A stretch of 64,000 nt of DNA from Lytechinus variegatus (Eukaryota > Echinodermata > Echinoidea > Temnopleuroida > Toxopneustidae). Made by a program: the position numbers and the translations under genes. Location: contig NC_054741.1 in NCBI RefSeq assembly GCF_018143015.1, forward strand, positions 14,259,736 to 14,323,735. Reading direction: 5' to 3'. The notes beneath the pieces were generated by a model, which was not told where the DNA came from, did not search any database, and worked only from the letters and a program-made list of their open reading frames with translations. This document shows positions 45,963 to 57,553 of this stretch, one piece after another. Each line of letters begins with the position of its first letter. Within the stretch, counting starts at the first letter, position 1.

Positions 45963-46436
45963 GAAACAGTAACAGAGATATTTGGATCCTTGTGCCTGAG
46001 GTGGTGTCACAAACTTTGTCTAAGAAAATGCACAAGATTTGGAGTCATTTGGACAAAATTGGATGAGACATTGATTCAGGACAGATTTGAAGTTGTAAAA
46101 AAATTAATGCTTTAGTAATTGCATGTATATGATTTTCGCCAGAGATTTGATGCATCGCTTTGTTGACAAAATCTCAATTGTTTTTTTCTCTCAGGTATGC
46201 TGTATTAGCTATGTAGCACTATGCTGCCTTTACCAACTCGTCAAGTTGCTATTCATTTTCACAACTTATATAGCTATCGGTGAAAACTAACTTCTGAAGA
46301 GAGGCTGGTCATATTCGTGTGGTGCATTTTTTGGATGAAGGAAATGTCAGATGAGTTCTGGAGGTTTGTATATTACCCTTGGAAGTTTTCAGTATTGACC
46401 AGATTATACAACTCCCAAGAATGTTCTGTAATCTGA

Positions 46437-46570
46437 TTGGTCCAAATCGGACCACATGATATTCAGCGAATTGCACTATTGAATCCAAAATGCACTATCC
46501 TGCATTCTGACGTCAGAGTGCAGGATAGGTCTGGAATTATCTAGAATAATCTAGAATAAAGATTGAATAG
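46437..46570. repeat. Short palindromic repeat (CCTGCATTCTGACGTCAGA)
   Basis: CTATCCTGCATTCTGACGTC and its inverse GACGTCAGAGTGCAGGATAG form a perfect or near-perfect hairpin. Probably a MITE remnant within an intron. Confidence 0.55.
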
Positions 46571-47191
46571 AGCATTCGGGGCAATTCGGTAACATGGGTG
46601 ATGAGGGGGGTTGTATAAAAAAAACAATGCACGCATTCTTGTGCATATCAAGGACCTAAATAATGAACTCTGTGCTCGACTCGCCAAATGGATATACTGC
46701 ACTTGGTCCCATTGGCTCTTCTCACACATCGTGCATTATTTGTATACTATTGATTATTGAACAAAATATCCTCTAGGGTGCCCAGGTGACCTCACAAAAA
46801 AATCGCACTTTCATGACTATTTTGATGATGCATTGTGAAAAAATTTCACCAAATTTGACTTGAATCGGTTCATAGTGACCAAAGATGTGGCCAGATGAAT
46901 TGCAAATGCACCCCATTGAAATCAGTGTAAAAATGCTTGATTCTTGGTGTTGTTCAAACCAGTGGAGTAGTTGTGGGATTAGCTTTAGTAGGTAGTCGTG
47001 TGGCCACATCTGATATTGTGTCATGTGAAGGCTCCCTAAGACATGTGAATGAATATATAGACATTGCTGACCAATCACCCAGGAAATACATATCATTTGA
47101 ACAAAGTTTGGCTGTTTTAACAATCGCACTAGATATTCCAGCCTAGACCAGTCTTTGGGAAAAAACAGCTTCATCAAACATCTGTGAGATA

Positions 47192-47266
47192 TATTTCTGT
47201 GATGAAATACATACCGCCCCAGGCCGACTACATCATGGTGGATTGGTTTATTATTTCTGAGAAATA
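47192..47266 (+). ncRNA. SNORD31: U31-like C/D snoRNA, copy 1
   Basis: C box TGTGATGA, guide ATACCGCCCCAGGCCGA, D box CTGA (47257-47260), stem TATTTC/GAAATA. Human U31 carries ATACCGCCCCAGTCTGA, which pairs with CUGGGGCGGU of 28S rRNA. Next certain exon is 581 bases on. Confidence 0.92.
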
Positions 47267-47599
47267 AGTCAAATCTGAATTTCAATCAAGGAGCCTGTTT
47301 CATAAATACACCTCTAGAGTAACTTGCCATAGTCATTGGTCTTGATAAATCAGGAACCTGCTGCTGTTTCTTGTCCATCTCATCTAAAAGCCTTGTGAAA
47401 TTACACTGGCTGGTGGTATTCATGTGTCCATTCTAATATATCTAGGTATTAAAAATACCATTTGTATTGCTTTCATACTTTGGGGAGGGGTGTTTGCAAA
47501 TACATTATTACCCCATTCGTTGGAACCTGGCTTATCTGCATACAGCATATGCAGTTTTTTGGCTTCCTTGGGAGCAGCAAGGTCTTTGTTGAACATCAG

Positions 47600-47700
47600 G
47601 GGCCATTTCACAACTTTGCCCTTGAAGCAACTACCATGGCAACATGACTCGGCAGCCAGTAACAATCGAGGCTCCCATAGTTGTCATTTTGGCAGTTAAT
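47600..47700. repeat. GGGGCCATTTCACAAC-type dispersed repeat
   Basis: Resembles the unit at 39.9 kb (CAACTACCATGGTAAC, CAGCCA). The minus-strand open frame across it is not a gene. Confidence 0.4.
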
Positions 47701-48071
47701 ATATGTAGTTGTAACTCGTGTGAAATTGGCTCATAAAGTTCTTTATTTTGTGTAGTCACATTTTACAGTGTGTTTTGAAGCTTATAAAAGAAACATGGCC
47801 ATCTGATTTGAAACTATAAATGTTTTTCTGTTTTGTTGTATTTTCAGGCTCTCTTTCATCAGTGGATAGACAATTACATGCACAATGATTGCATGGCTGT
47901 TTACTCTTATCTACATTTGCCATTCTAAGGACTGAAAGTAATTATCCTATTCTTCAAAGCACAGGTATGTGAGTAAATGTTAAAAGAAAAGTGCAGAGTA
48001 TTGGGGGGGGGGTAAGTAAATGGTTCATGTTTATACCATTGAAAAAAATATAATTATCCTCAATGTGAAAA

Positions 48072-48667
48072 TTAAAGGACAAGTCCACCCCAACAAAAAC
48101 TTGATTTGAATAAAAAGAGAAAAATTCAACAAGCATAACACTGAAAATTTCATCAAAATCGGATGTAAAATAAGAAAGTTATGGCATTTTAAAGTTTCGC
48201 TTATTTCCAACAAAATAGTTATATGAACGAGCCAGTTACATCCAAATGAGAGAGTTGATGACATCACTCACTATTTTGTATTTTATTATATGAAATATTT
48301 TGATTTTCTCGTCATTGTCATTTGAAATGAAGTTTCATTCCTCCCTGAACACGTGGAATTTCATTATTTTAACATTTTGTGCTTCAGGCAAGGAGGTCCT
48401 AATCGTCAAATTCGTAAAAATTTAAATATTGTATAATTCAAACAATAAAAAACAAAAGAAATAGTGAATGAGTGAGTGACATCATCGACTCATTTGGATG
48501 TAATTGGCTCGTTCATACAACTATTTTGTTGAAAATAAGCCAAACTTTGAAATGTCATAACTTTCTTATTTTACATCCGATTTTGATGAAATTTTCAGCA
48601 TTGTGCTTATCTTATTTTTCTCTATTGATTCAAATCAACATTTTTCTGAGGTGGACTTGACCTTTAA
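48072..48667. mobile_element. Kolobok-like MITE, AAAGGACAAGTCCACC family, complete
   Basis: TTAA then AGGACAAGTCCACCCC at the left, GAGGTGGACTTGACCT then TTAA at the right. Halves are inverted (GAAAATTTCATCAAAATCGG with CCGATTTTGATGAAATTTTC). It lies within the host-gene intron between the two U31 copies. Confidence 0.9.
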
Positions 48668-48726
48668 TCATATGTGCAAGATGGTGGGTGCTCACATTTC
48701 AATGATCTAGATTATCCAAGTTATTA

Positions 48727-48799
48727 ATTTCTGTGATGAAATACATACCGCCCCAGGCCGACTACATCGTGGTGGATTGGTTTTTTATTTCTGAGAAAT
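48727..48799 (+). ncRNA. SNORD31: U31-like C/D snoRNA, copy 2
   Basis: Differs from copy 1 by only a few bases from C box to D box and has the same ATACCGCCCCAGGCCGA guide; stem ATTTC/GAAAT. An acceptor (CCTTTCCATTCCCAG) about 145 bases on may start the last host exon, which I could not close. Confidence 0.92.
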
Positions 48800-49059
48800 C
48801 TGGTTAAATTTTCAGGGATGGACAGTAGGGGTGTGTAAGTTTGTTTACACAATTTGGAATTTAAAAGGATTGATTGTGGCTCATATGCAACTGTATGGGA
48901 AAGTAGGGAGGGATGAATATGGGCAGTTGTCCTTTCCATTCCCAGCTTGGTACTCGATGGCGGCTTTGAAACTATATTTGATGCAAGGAAAAAATACATG
49001 GAGCCCTGAGGAAAAAAGGGCCCTTGAAAATCCCCATTCACTGCAGTGTTAAAGATAAA

Positions 49060-49445
49060 AGACAGTAGTTGCAACAAACAACCATTTAATTAGAAAGTCT
49101 TTTCAATCGAGGGTTATTGTCAAAATATTCTCATACATCTAGATCTTGGACATTGAAATGAAAATATCTATGTGAAATCGTGAAATTTTAACTGAAAACC
49201 CATAATTCTTATGATCACTGACACAAAAAGGCATATGTGGGAGAGTATATTAATATTCCTTTGAAAAATATATGCAAAATTTGATGGAATTTGATGCTTA
49301 TTTTGCTCATTTCTCAGCAATTACACATTCTTACAGAGCTATTTGGCACATATTTTTTATTTTTATGTACAAACACTTTGGTGATAATTTCATTGGATTC
49401 TCTTGGAACTCCTTTTGAGATCGTTGGTATTGGAGGTTGTGAAAA
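49060..49445 (+). repeat. Second copy of a duplicated intron segment
   Basis: Follows 45325-45720 in order: CAGTAGTTGCA, AGAAAGTCT, TCATTTCTCAGCAATTACAC and TTTGGCACATATTTTTTAT all recur. This looks like an ancient segmental duplication inside the host locus. It is diverged and lacks a snoRNA. Confidence 0.7.
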
Positions 49446-50202
49446 GTAGCCCCCCCCAATTTTTTTTTTTTTTTCAATTTTCTTTTTCTCATTTATATTT
49501 GTCTTGTTACTGCCCTAACAGAAACCATGATGCAATCTTGATGTAGGACTGTGAATACCCCGCCCAAGACTCGGATATGAAATCTGGCCTAGATTCCCCC
49601 ATCGGACATGATTTCCCAAGCCAGAGATGTCCCACATACACTTTTTCTTTTGAAATAGTAGGACATTTTACAATGAGTAGGGTGTATGAAGTACAGGGTG
49701 GACATAATCAAAGCCGCACAAACTGGAGATATCCCAGTCCGATCTGATCTTTTAGAACAGATCTTATGATGGAGATATAATCATCTTGGCCTCATTTTAT
49801 GAAGTTTGTCATGTATAGGGAACAGTGCTCATCCACTCAAAATCAGTCATTTGGCTGTAGGTTACATGAAAAAAAAACTTGTCTGTGATTAGAATGGTTA
49901 GGAACAGAGATAGTTCATGATGTCTGTATGAATTCAAGTGATGAAGAACAGAATAAAAAGAGGCAAAAATTATATTCTTTCAGATTGTGTGCGTTTGTTA
50001 GTGTGTCATTATATGCAGTTTTTTTCTATTTCCATTGAAGTAAAGGTCTCGATATATTGTGTGTATGCAGTAATTTTTTATTGGTGTTCAGATTTTTAGG
50101 TGGAAAGTGTAGGTGATCCACTTCGCTGTTTAAGGTGACAATTTTATTTGTGAGATTCCATGAAAACCAAACAAATATTCTGTATGTGGGACAGTATAGT
50201 GT
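49446..50202. other. Spacer, nothing recognised
   Basis: No gene or element ends seen. It could contain the 3' end of the host transcript, with an AATAAA at about 49951. Confidence 0.3.
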
Positions 50203-50771
50203 TTAAAGGAATTGTCCAGGCTGGAGATATATCAAATAGAGTAGAATTAACAGAGCATAATGCTGAAAATTTGATCAAAATGTATAACAAATAATGAAGT
50301 TACTAATTTTAAAGATTTTCATTATTCCAGTGAAACAGTTCTAGGTATGTGTTGATAAATATTCATTAGGTGGGCTGATGTCATATCCCCACTTGTTCTT
50401 TTGTATTTTATATGAAATTAGGTTCATTCAAAAAAAATTTCTACCAAGAACTAAAACGATTGGATTGACAACTGATAATGAGCATTAGTTATTTATTGCT
50501 GCATCATAATGGAGACACATCATTTTTAATACACATGTATGAAAAAATGAAACCATTGTGATTTCATATAACATAAAAAGGAAAGTGGGGATATGACATC
50601 AGCCCACCTATGAATAGTCATGATGTGCATATAATTGTTTTTACAAAATATTGATGAACTTTGTAATTCGGTAACTTTATTTGTTATCTGATTTTGATGA
50701 AATTTTCAGCATTTTCTCTAAATTTTACTCTATTGAGATATAAATATTTTCAGCCCGGACCATCCCTTTAA
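50203..50771. mobile_element. TTAA-flanked MITE, related subfamily (AAAGGAATTGTCCAGGC)
   Basis: TTAAAGGAATTGTCCAGGC at the left, GCCCGGACCATCCCTTTAA at the right. Inverted halves share GATGTCATATCCCCACTT and its inverse. A sister family to the AGGACAAGTCCACC elements. Confidence 0.85.
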
Positions 50772-51280
50772 GTACCTTGAAATCACACACCCCTCCCCTT
50801 ACTCCTCTTGGTGAAAATATTTAGGGTCTAACACGTCCAAAATTATGGGAAGCTGAAAATGTCAAAATGAACAGAGGTACTTGCATGTCTAAGTGTGCAC
50901 ATCAAGAAGTCCCTACTGTCGGAACTGAAACTTAATCATCACCCTCAAAGGAAGTTTCTGAAAATGTTGGTTTTAATCAAAGAAAAAAGAGTATAAGAGA
51001 AAAATATTGGTTAACATTCGATGAAAGTCCAAAGCATAAGAGTTAAGAAGTTCTAAACTATTTAATTTGTGATGTCATAAGCAAGCAGCTCCCCTACATA
51101 CTAGTATAATGTAATGTGAATTTCATAGATTCAATTTTTTTTCTAATGGAGCACAATGAATATTTTTGTCATACAAGTCTGATAATATACACACCTTACA
51201 AGTGTCATTTCACTTTTTTTGGGGGGGGTTATCAATATCTCACAAGATGTGGAGGAGCTGCACATCTGTGATGTCACAAT

Positions 51281-54200
51281 GGGCCTGTTTCAAAATTGTC
51301 GTAATCATGTCGGACGGAATTTGATAGCAAAAGAAGCTGTCATTTTTGTTAGAGGTAGTTTTCTTTAGACTTCTGTACAGGGACATGGAGAGCTTACATG
51401 ACTTTCATCATGTATAAGTAACTTCCCAAGTATCTTTTCAAAATTTGTCTGTAAAAGGGCAAAAACTGACCATGTCGGACGGAATCGATAGAAATGAGGA
51501 CCCTTGACTTTTCTTATTCAAGTTATTATTCTATCGAAAGTTTAAGTGATAAGTGAGCAATTCACAGTCAAATAAACAGAAGAACAACCAAACATTAAAT
51601 TCTCAAAAAAATCTTTATTCAAGGATTGTTGTTATGGCAACAGGAACTATTCAAAAACACATCATGTCGGACGGAACCAATCATGTCGGACGGAATGAAA
51701 ATGTTACTTTTTTAGCAATTTGCCCAAATCATTAATTCCTTGCCTTTTGTAGAAAGGTCATCATGGGTACTAATGTTTTTCATAGTTAAAAAGTTCTGAC
51801 ATCTATTTATAACTTTGTTACCATAGGAACATTGATGAAATTCCGTCCGACATGCTAGGTTCCGTCCGACATGATTAATAGCACACAGTCAAAATGCACT
51901 TAGCTGTTCAGTACAATTTTTGTACGATTCATTATTTCTCAGTAATGAAATTACCAGAATTACAGCATATCGTATCACCCCAATTTTTTTCTAATTTCAT
52001 GAATTATGAGACTTTCAAATCGCAATAGTATTTTTGGTGAACAATGAACAATAAACAGTCTTCCCGTCAAAGTTGAATAACAATGCAATTCAAAAGAAAA
52101 TGATTGCATAAGACCTCACAGAAAGTGGTGCAAACTTTCACTCAAGTTTGACAGCTTTAATATCAGAAATTAGTGCTGAGTGCTTCGTGCTGAATGGACT
52201 GGATTTAGATGGTGGGGTAGATGGTTTGGTGGTGCATGCTGGCTCAGGAGTAGAAGCAGAGAATGTAGAGGATGTATTAGCTGTATTAGGAGCATGGATG
52301 GCAGTGGAAGCAGACGAGTTAGAAGTGGGATCAGAAGTTGCAGACTGATGAATAGTTGAGATAGAAGACAAGGAAGCATTTCTTGCTTTCATTCTCTTAC
52401 GACACTTGTCTTTCAGAAGAGCAGACTCATATTTTTCCTTGTTTTGTTTAAGTTTTTGTCTTTCTTGACGTTTTCTATTTCTGTCTTTTTCTTTTCGATC
52501 TTGAGGGATCAAGGGAGTCACGCCAATTTTTGCATCTAATTGCATTTTTTGAACGCTCCGACATTCTTGCAACTTCAAGGACACTGAAAATCACAACCAA
52601 AACACGATAGCTTTTTCGCGAAATAAATTCATCAGGATGGTAAATTAAATAAGTTTTAAGTTCTTTGCACACATCCAGAATTTTTTTCTTTTTTTCACTG
52701 TTTATTTTTAGGATGTTATAACAAATTGTGGGATACAGTTTCATAAAAATTGAGAAACAAAAATTGATTTCAGGTATTATGAAAAATTATTTTTATCATT
52801 TTTATCATTATTATTTACCCTATTATTATTATTATCATTCACAAATTCAGATGTAAAACAGTGCACTCTCATATTGAATTGTAAAACAAGCAGACAATAT
52901 TGCAGTCAAGTATTATTTTAACTTTCCACAAGACACTTGATAGATTTGTGCATAGGCTATAGCCCATGCACTGAGTTGCTAAAGTGCACAGAGTCCTCCC
53001 TTCCCCAATCCAAAAACATGAGCATCTTATGAAGTAGATTATCATTTTCTTCAGCTATATTTTGGGCAAATTTTGTATCCCACATGCATCTCTGAGTTTT
53101 AAACTTCTTACTATTCATTTAGAAAATGCTTAAAGCAATACATAATGTTAGTTTTCTACAGTAAAACAGGACACTACCTTGGCCAGTAAAACACAAGTAT
53201 AGTGAGTGATTGTATTACCAACCGGCCTTGTATTACCGAACGCCGCATCATATGCGTCAGAAAATAATCAAATACGCTCAAACCTTTGCAACTTCCTTCC
53301 AAAGGGAACTTAAATAGAAAAATGATGAAAAATTATCAAAAACACAATTTCGAAGTCTTTATATCCTCAAAACAATAAAATATGGTCAAAATAGCTCATC
53401 AGTATCTTTGTTGTTTTCCCAACTTTTCCCATAGAAAACACACGTTCGGTAATACGATACCTTTTCAAGTGACCAAAATATTTCACTTGCGAAGAGGGGT
53501 CCGATTGGAAGCTGATGTCGTAAAAATGAAAAACAATTTCGGCAAAATTTCTGCATGTTTATATTTTGTAGGTATTTGTGTATTTATGGTGAAAGTTTGG
53601 TGAATTTTATTGGAATAATGTGTTTGATATGATCAAATTCATGAAAAGTGTTTGGTAATACGATCCACTACCATACTGGAAAGGTGAAAGCAAGAGGAAG
53701 GTCCCAAGCCATGTGCTTTACATATTGAAAGTGTACATCACTTCTGACCAATCAGATTGCAGGAAAAGACCATACCTAAGTACTGTTTAATTGTGTGTAA
53801 GTTCGTGTATTTTGTGTGTCCAGAATCTGAACTGTAATATATGAGGTTATTGTACACTGAAAGCTGCAGAACAGAAGTGTAATCTGTGCTATCTCAATAG
53901 ATTCCGTCCGACATGCCACTTTCATGTCGGATGGAAAAAAAAGTTATCCTTATTTTTTCCTACTTAGGTGCAGGTAAATTTTAAAAATCATCATTCATTC
54001 TAAGACTACAATCAATTCATTGATACTTGGCTGGGAAAAATCTATAAAATTGTCAATGGTTTTTCTGAGGGAAAACTTCTTGGAAATTTTTTGCATGTCG
54101 GACAGAAAATTTTGAGTTACCTTTTCTAAAATTGCAGGAATCATTCATTTCTACATATATGATTCCAGTTAATGCATAAAAAGGATGATTGATATATATG

Positions 54201-54471
54201 TTAATATTTATAAACATGCAGTTTCAAAACAAAGATATTAAGTGTTACCTAGGACCATTTAATTTCAGAGAAAGAATTCCGTCCGACATGCTTTCAAATT
54301 TGCATCACGTTATAAAATTTGCGAAAAATTCAAGAAAAGTTGTAAAAATTGAATGGATACTTATACTTCATGAAAGAGGAGATATGAATCATCAATAAAA
54401 AATGAGAAAACATCGTTTAAAAAAATTTTCAAAAATAAGCATGATGGTTACCAATTTTGAAACAGGCCCCA
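51281..54471 (-). mobile_element. 3.2-kb DNA transposon with CATGTCGGACGGAAT subterminal repeats
   Basis: Terminal inverted repeats GGGCCTGTTTCAAAATTG and CAATTTTGAAACAGGCCC; CAAT occurs on both sides and may be the target. The word CATGTCGGACGGAAT or a one-to-two-base variant occurs about ten times: at 51306, 51471, 51663, 51682, and inverted at 51840 and 51861, then at 53901 (inverted), 53923, 54093 and 54276 (inverted). All lie within about 600 bp of an end, as expected of transposase-binding sites. A second word, GTATTACCGAACG, recurs at 53218-53660. A minus-strand coding remnant lies between. Superfamily not assigned. Confidence 0.8.
52138..52744 (-). pseudogene. Coding remnant of the 3.2-kb transposon
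   Basis: Two overlapping minus-strand frames. The first ends with MSERSKNAIRCKNWRDSLD then a Lys/Arg-rich run. The second continues as KLKQNKEKYESALLKDKCRK followed by a Ser/Thr/Pro-rich tail. Lead sequences of this kind, RxxNWRxxL...KYExxLxKDxxRKR, are common at the N-terminus of large transposon-encoded proteins in aquatic animals. No catalytic core is present. The change of frame suggests a single frameshift, or the first frame may be spliced. Confidence 0.45.
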
Positions 54472-55158
54472 ATGTTAAAACTGACAGGGGAGTCTAGCCC
54501 AAATAAATAGCTCTTTTTAGAGGAAAAAGTAAAAACAGCAAAGTAGAAAGTTTGAATAATATCAAACAACAAGAAAGTCATGACTTTCTATAAGTTGCTG
54601 ATGTGGTTTATGGTACACCATGTGGAGTGTTATAGAAACAGTGGATAGAAGAGAAGAAATGGATAGGCGAGAAAGTAGAGATTTGAGAGTAGAGTATTCT
54701 TTCTTGAAAGTAGTCCTGAAAAGGACTGTAAACCAGAAGGAATGTTGAGTGAGAACATCTTGAGTAGTAGAGCTGAGATGCTGGCTTGAGTTGGCGAGTG
54801 GAGATGATGAGAAGTAGTAAAAATTGGTAACCCTTTTACCCATGGAGACTTTAAATTGGCTGAATTGGTACACAAACTGACCAAAAAAAAATCTTTTTTT
54901 ATACACGCTACCTGTGTTTTTTTTTATTACTGCCCCAGGGGAGGAAATCACAATTTCCAGAAGTAAATGGTCTATACAAATGAAATTAACAGTTGAGGGA
55001 TTATATGATAAGGTTGGATTTCCCAATAATACTTCCCAGAGTGAGGCATAAAAATTTACAACCCTTTATTTTTTCATAAAAAAAAATAAAACCAAGGGTG
55101 AGCTTCATGTCTTATGCATCCTACTCGCAGTCAGAACTTGCAGGGGGTGCAATATGCT
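54472..55158. other. Spacer, nothing recognised
   Basis: Open frames on the minus strand here have no domain features. No element ends or RNA genes seen. Confidence 0.4.
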
Positions 55159-55577
55159 TTAAAGGAAAAGTCCACCCTAAAAAGTTGATTTGAATAAAAA
55201 AAGAAAAATCCAACAAGCATAACACTGAAAATTTCATCACAATTGGATGTAGAATAAGATTATGACATTTTTAAGTTTTGCTTAATTTGCATATACTGGT
55301 CGGTATGCAAATGAGGAGACTGATGACGTCATCCACCCACGATTCCTTTTGTATTTTTTCACTCATTGTCAAGTGAAACAACGATCATTGAACGTGTGGA
55401 ATTAGCATTGTTTAATTTGCATTTCACTGAGTGGTGCATATCACTGTTTTGTGAAAAATAACAGAAACTTGAAAATTTCACATCCGATTGTGATGACATT
55501 TTCAGCATTATGCTAGTTTGATTTTTCTCTATTTTATATTCAAGTCAACATTTTCCTGGGGTGGACTTGACCTCTAA
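55159..55577. mobile_element. Kolobok-like MITE, AAAGGACAAGTCCACC family, shortened
   Basis: TTAAAGGAAAAGTCCACCC at the left, GGGGTGGACTTGACCTCTAA at the right (TTAA mutated to CTAA). Shorter than the copies at 48.1 and 57.9 kb. Confidence 0.8.
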
Positions 55578-55611
55578 ACACGCACCAATTTTGCAACACT
55601 ACACATTCATG

Positions 55612-55732
55612 GCCCTGTTTCATAAAGATTTGAAGTGCACAATTTCTGTAACAGATTTATCACCAGCCAATTAGATTGGAGGATTTCAGTAACTTTCAAT
55701 CTTATTGTAAATTTGTTATGAAATGGACCCCA
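55612..55732. mobile_element. Short MITE with GGCCCTGTTTCATAAAG ends
   Basis: GGCCCTGTTTCATAAAGATT is mirrored by AATTTGTTATGAAATGGACC about 100 bp away. Belongs to the same broad group of GGGCCTGTTTC termini as the 3.2-kb transposon. Confidence 0.6.
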
Positions 55733-57295
55733 GGTTCCCACCATCTACAAAAGTAAATCACATCTAATATTTGACTTCAATATTTCTTTCAATAAAAAGA
55801 CTTTAATTGTATATTGGAGGTAAATTTCACATGAGAAAATATGTATAAATGAAAGAGATACATAGATATATAGAAAATTTGGATGATGCTGCATCATTAA
55901 TAAACATAATTGAAAGCAAATTATACAAGAGGCTATAATAAGTCAAACTGGTTTTACAAAAATTCTTATGCACTTGTTAAAGAAAATATCTCAAAACAAA
56001 ATTTCTAATGCATTGTGGGACATTTGACCCTCACTTTAATATTGATAAGGCTCAAGAGGTTCATGGGTCCTGGGTGTTATAGGGGGAACATATAAGCCAC
56101 TTCGTAGTTCCTTTCTGCGCATGATCAAAAGATTCTACGCATGAAGAAGGTCATTTGTACTAAAGTGACATGGTGCTTTAAAATCTAATGAGATAAGCAC
56201 CAACTTTGATGTCTTGATTATTCATATATTCTTTTGAATTGTCGTTTTCATTTACATCCACAAAAAACAACAATGCTTCCACGAACGACTGGTATTTCAC
56301 AGTTTGTCAAGTACATTGTGCAACATGCTAAGATATGCATCCAAAGTAGGATTGCAACAAATACCTTCATTAAGTGTTCATTGGTGTGCTATTCTAGTCA
56401 CCTGGTCTATTCAATTTCTTCATCCTGCTATGTAAGGCAAGCTTATGTAACATCTCGCTTTGAAAACTGCCTATCATGATGAAAGAAATGAAAGGTCATT
56501 TGACCAAAATTGCCCATGAAGTAACTACGAACTGGTCTATTGACCAATACTGATCTCTTGTCTTGATACATAACGTTTCAGATAACTACATGTAAATCAG
56601 CCTTTGTGAGAAGAAAGGTCTTGATCAGCTACTGTTATACTGCAGTACGATGAATGTATTGAGCAGTGAACTAGCATGTTTACATTTATGTGGGCCTGTA
56701 TTACATGACTACACTGCACAGAACGTTACATTTATGGGTTAGGACACTGGCCAGAGGTGGTAGAGGACTCGAGATGGCTGCCAGCTCATATCTGCTTACA
56801 ATTCCTATAGTAAAGCTTAATTTCCACAAAACCTCCAAAGAACAGTTATGGTAGCATGATGGTCCTAGTGTAAAAAACACAGCCTTTATATGTGCTTTTA
56901 CAATGATGAAACCGACGATTGGACCATCTGTGTATGCATCAACTCTGACATTTCGTCAGCCCTCCAGTTCTTACGACCGCTTTCAGGACTGATCAGCATT
57001 GCACTGAAAATAAACATGACACAACAGTGTTTCGGTGGTGTGATACTTTTCATTACATCAACATGAGTATATCCTGCCAGTCTTAAAACCCAAAAGGAAT
57101 TTACTAGAAATACAGAGGCACTGTAATACCCGATGGCACAGATACGGTTGTCAACCATGGTAGTAGCATCTGTCCTCTAAAACAGAAGCTCCTTAATGAG
57201 AAAAGCAGCACAACCATCCCTCTCATAACAAGCCCTGTTCCTTTTGTTTATCCCTGATAATGAATTATTTCCAACCCTTCCAAACTTAGCTAAAA
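55733..57295. other. Intergenic, possible minus-strand exon only
   Basis: A minus-strand acceptor, GTTTATTTTCAG at about 57001, precedes a 34-codon frame ending with a stop at 56898 (AMLISPESGRKNWRADEMSE is part). It could be a 3'-terminal exon of an unrecognised gene. No other support. Confidence 0.2.
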
Positions 57296-57303
57296 GTAAT
57301 GAT

Positions 57304-57553
57304 CATGGGCGGAAATCTCTCCCCAAAGGTAGGGGGGACCAGGGTAGCTGAAAAATTTCACAAGCAAAAAAAAACAAAAAACATCACCTAAAAAGGTCCA
57401 AAACACATGTTTTATTTCAATTTTGAATTATGTATTTCTTTTGATCATAAAAGACCAAAAAGAGTGGGGGGGGGGGACATTTGATATTGTGTCTCCCCCT
57501 ACTATTTTGGGAAGGGGACACGTCCCCCCCCCCCCCTGGGATTTCCGCCCATG
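57304..57553. mobile_element. hAT-like MITE (CATGGGCGGAAAT ends), complete
   Basis: CATGGGCGGAAATCTC and GGGATTTCCGCCCATG are inverted ends of a 250-bp element. It is bracketed by a perfect 8-bp duplication GTAATGAT (57296-57303, 57554-57561). Internal G and C runs. Same family as 31484-31932. Confidence 0.92.

Larger units (their letters stand above)
34800..47964 (+). ncRNA. UHG/SNHG1-like C/D snoRNA host gene, multi-exon non-coding
   Basis: Short exons with good GT-AG signals alternate with introns carrying box C/D snoRNAs. Exons read from acceptor and donor: 35162-35253, 35598-35699, 37168-37212, 37737-37818, 39538-39658, 40911-40981, 41631-41676, 43210-43277, 44109-44169, 44538-44588, 45171-45242, 46195-46363, 47848-47964. 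Exon 1 is tentative, and a further exon probably follows the second U31 copy (an acceptor at about 48944). The exons have stops in all frames and no protein resemblance, as in vertebrate UHG, where only the intronic snoRNAs matter. Guides for U25, U27, U29, U30 and U31 are present. U22, U26 and U28 were not recognised. Many snoRNAs sit 80-100 bases before the next exon, the spacing favoured for intronic C/D snoRNA processing. Confidence 0.85.

Noticed and set aside
46773-47285. 170-codon minus-strand frame
   Set aside because: Antisense to the host-gene intron and U31 copy 1; no domain, and the U31 guide explains the sequence conservation.
48816-48834. 19-base exon after the second U31 copy
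   Set aside because: Only 17 bases after the snoRNA, too close for the usual branch-point spacing, and the size is implausible.
56898-57001. Minus-strand terminal exon candidate
   Set aside because: One acceptor and a short frame only; cannot be linked to any other exon. Noted within the spacer entry instead.
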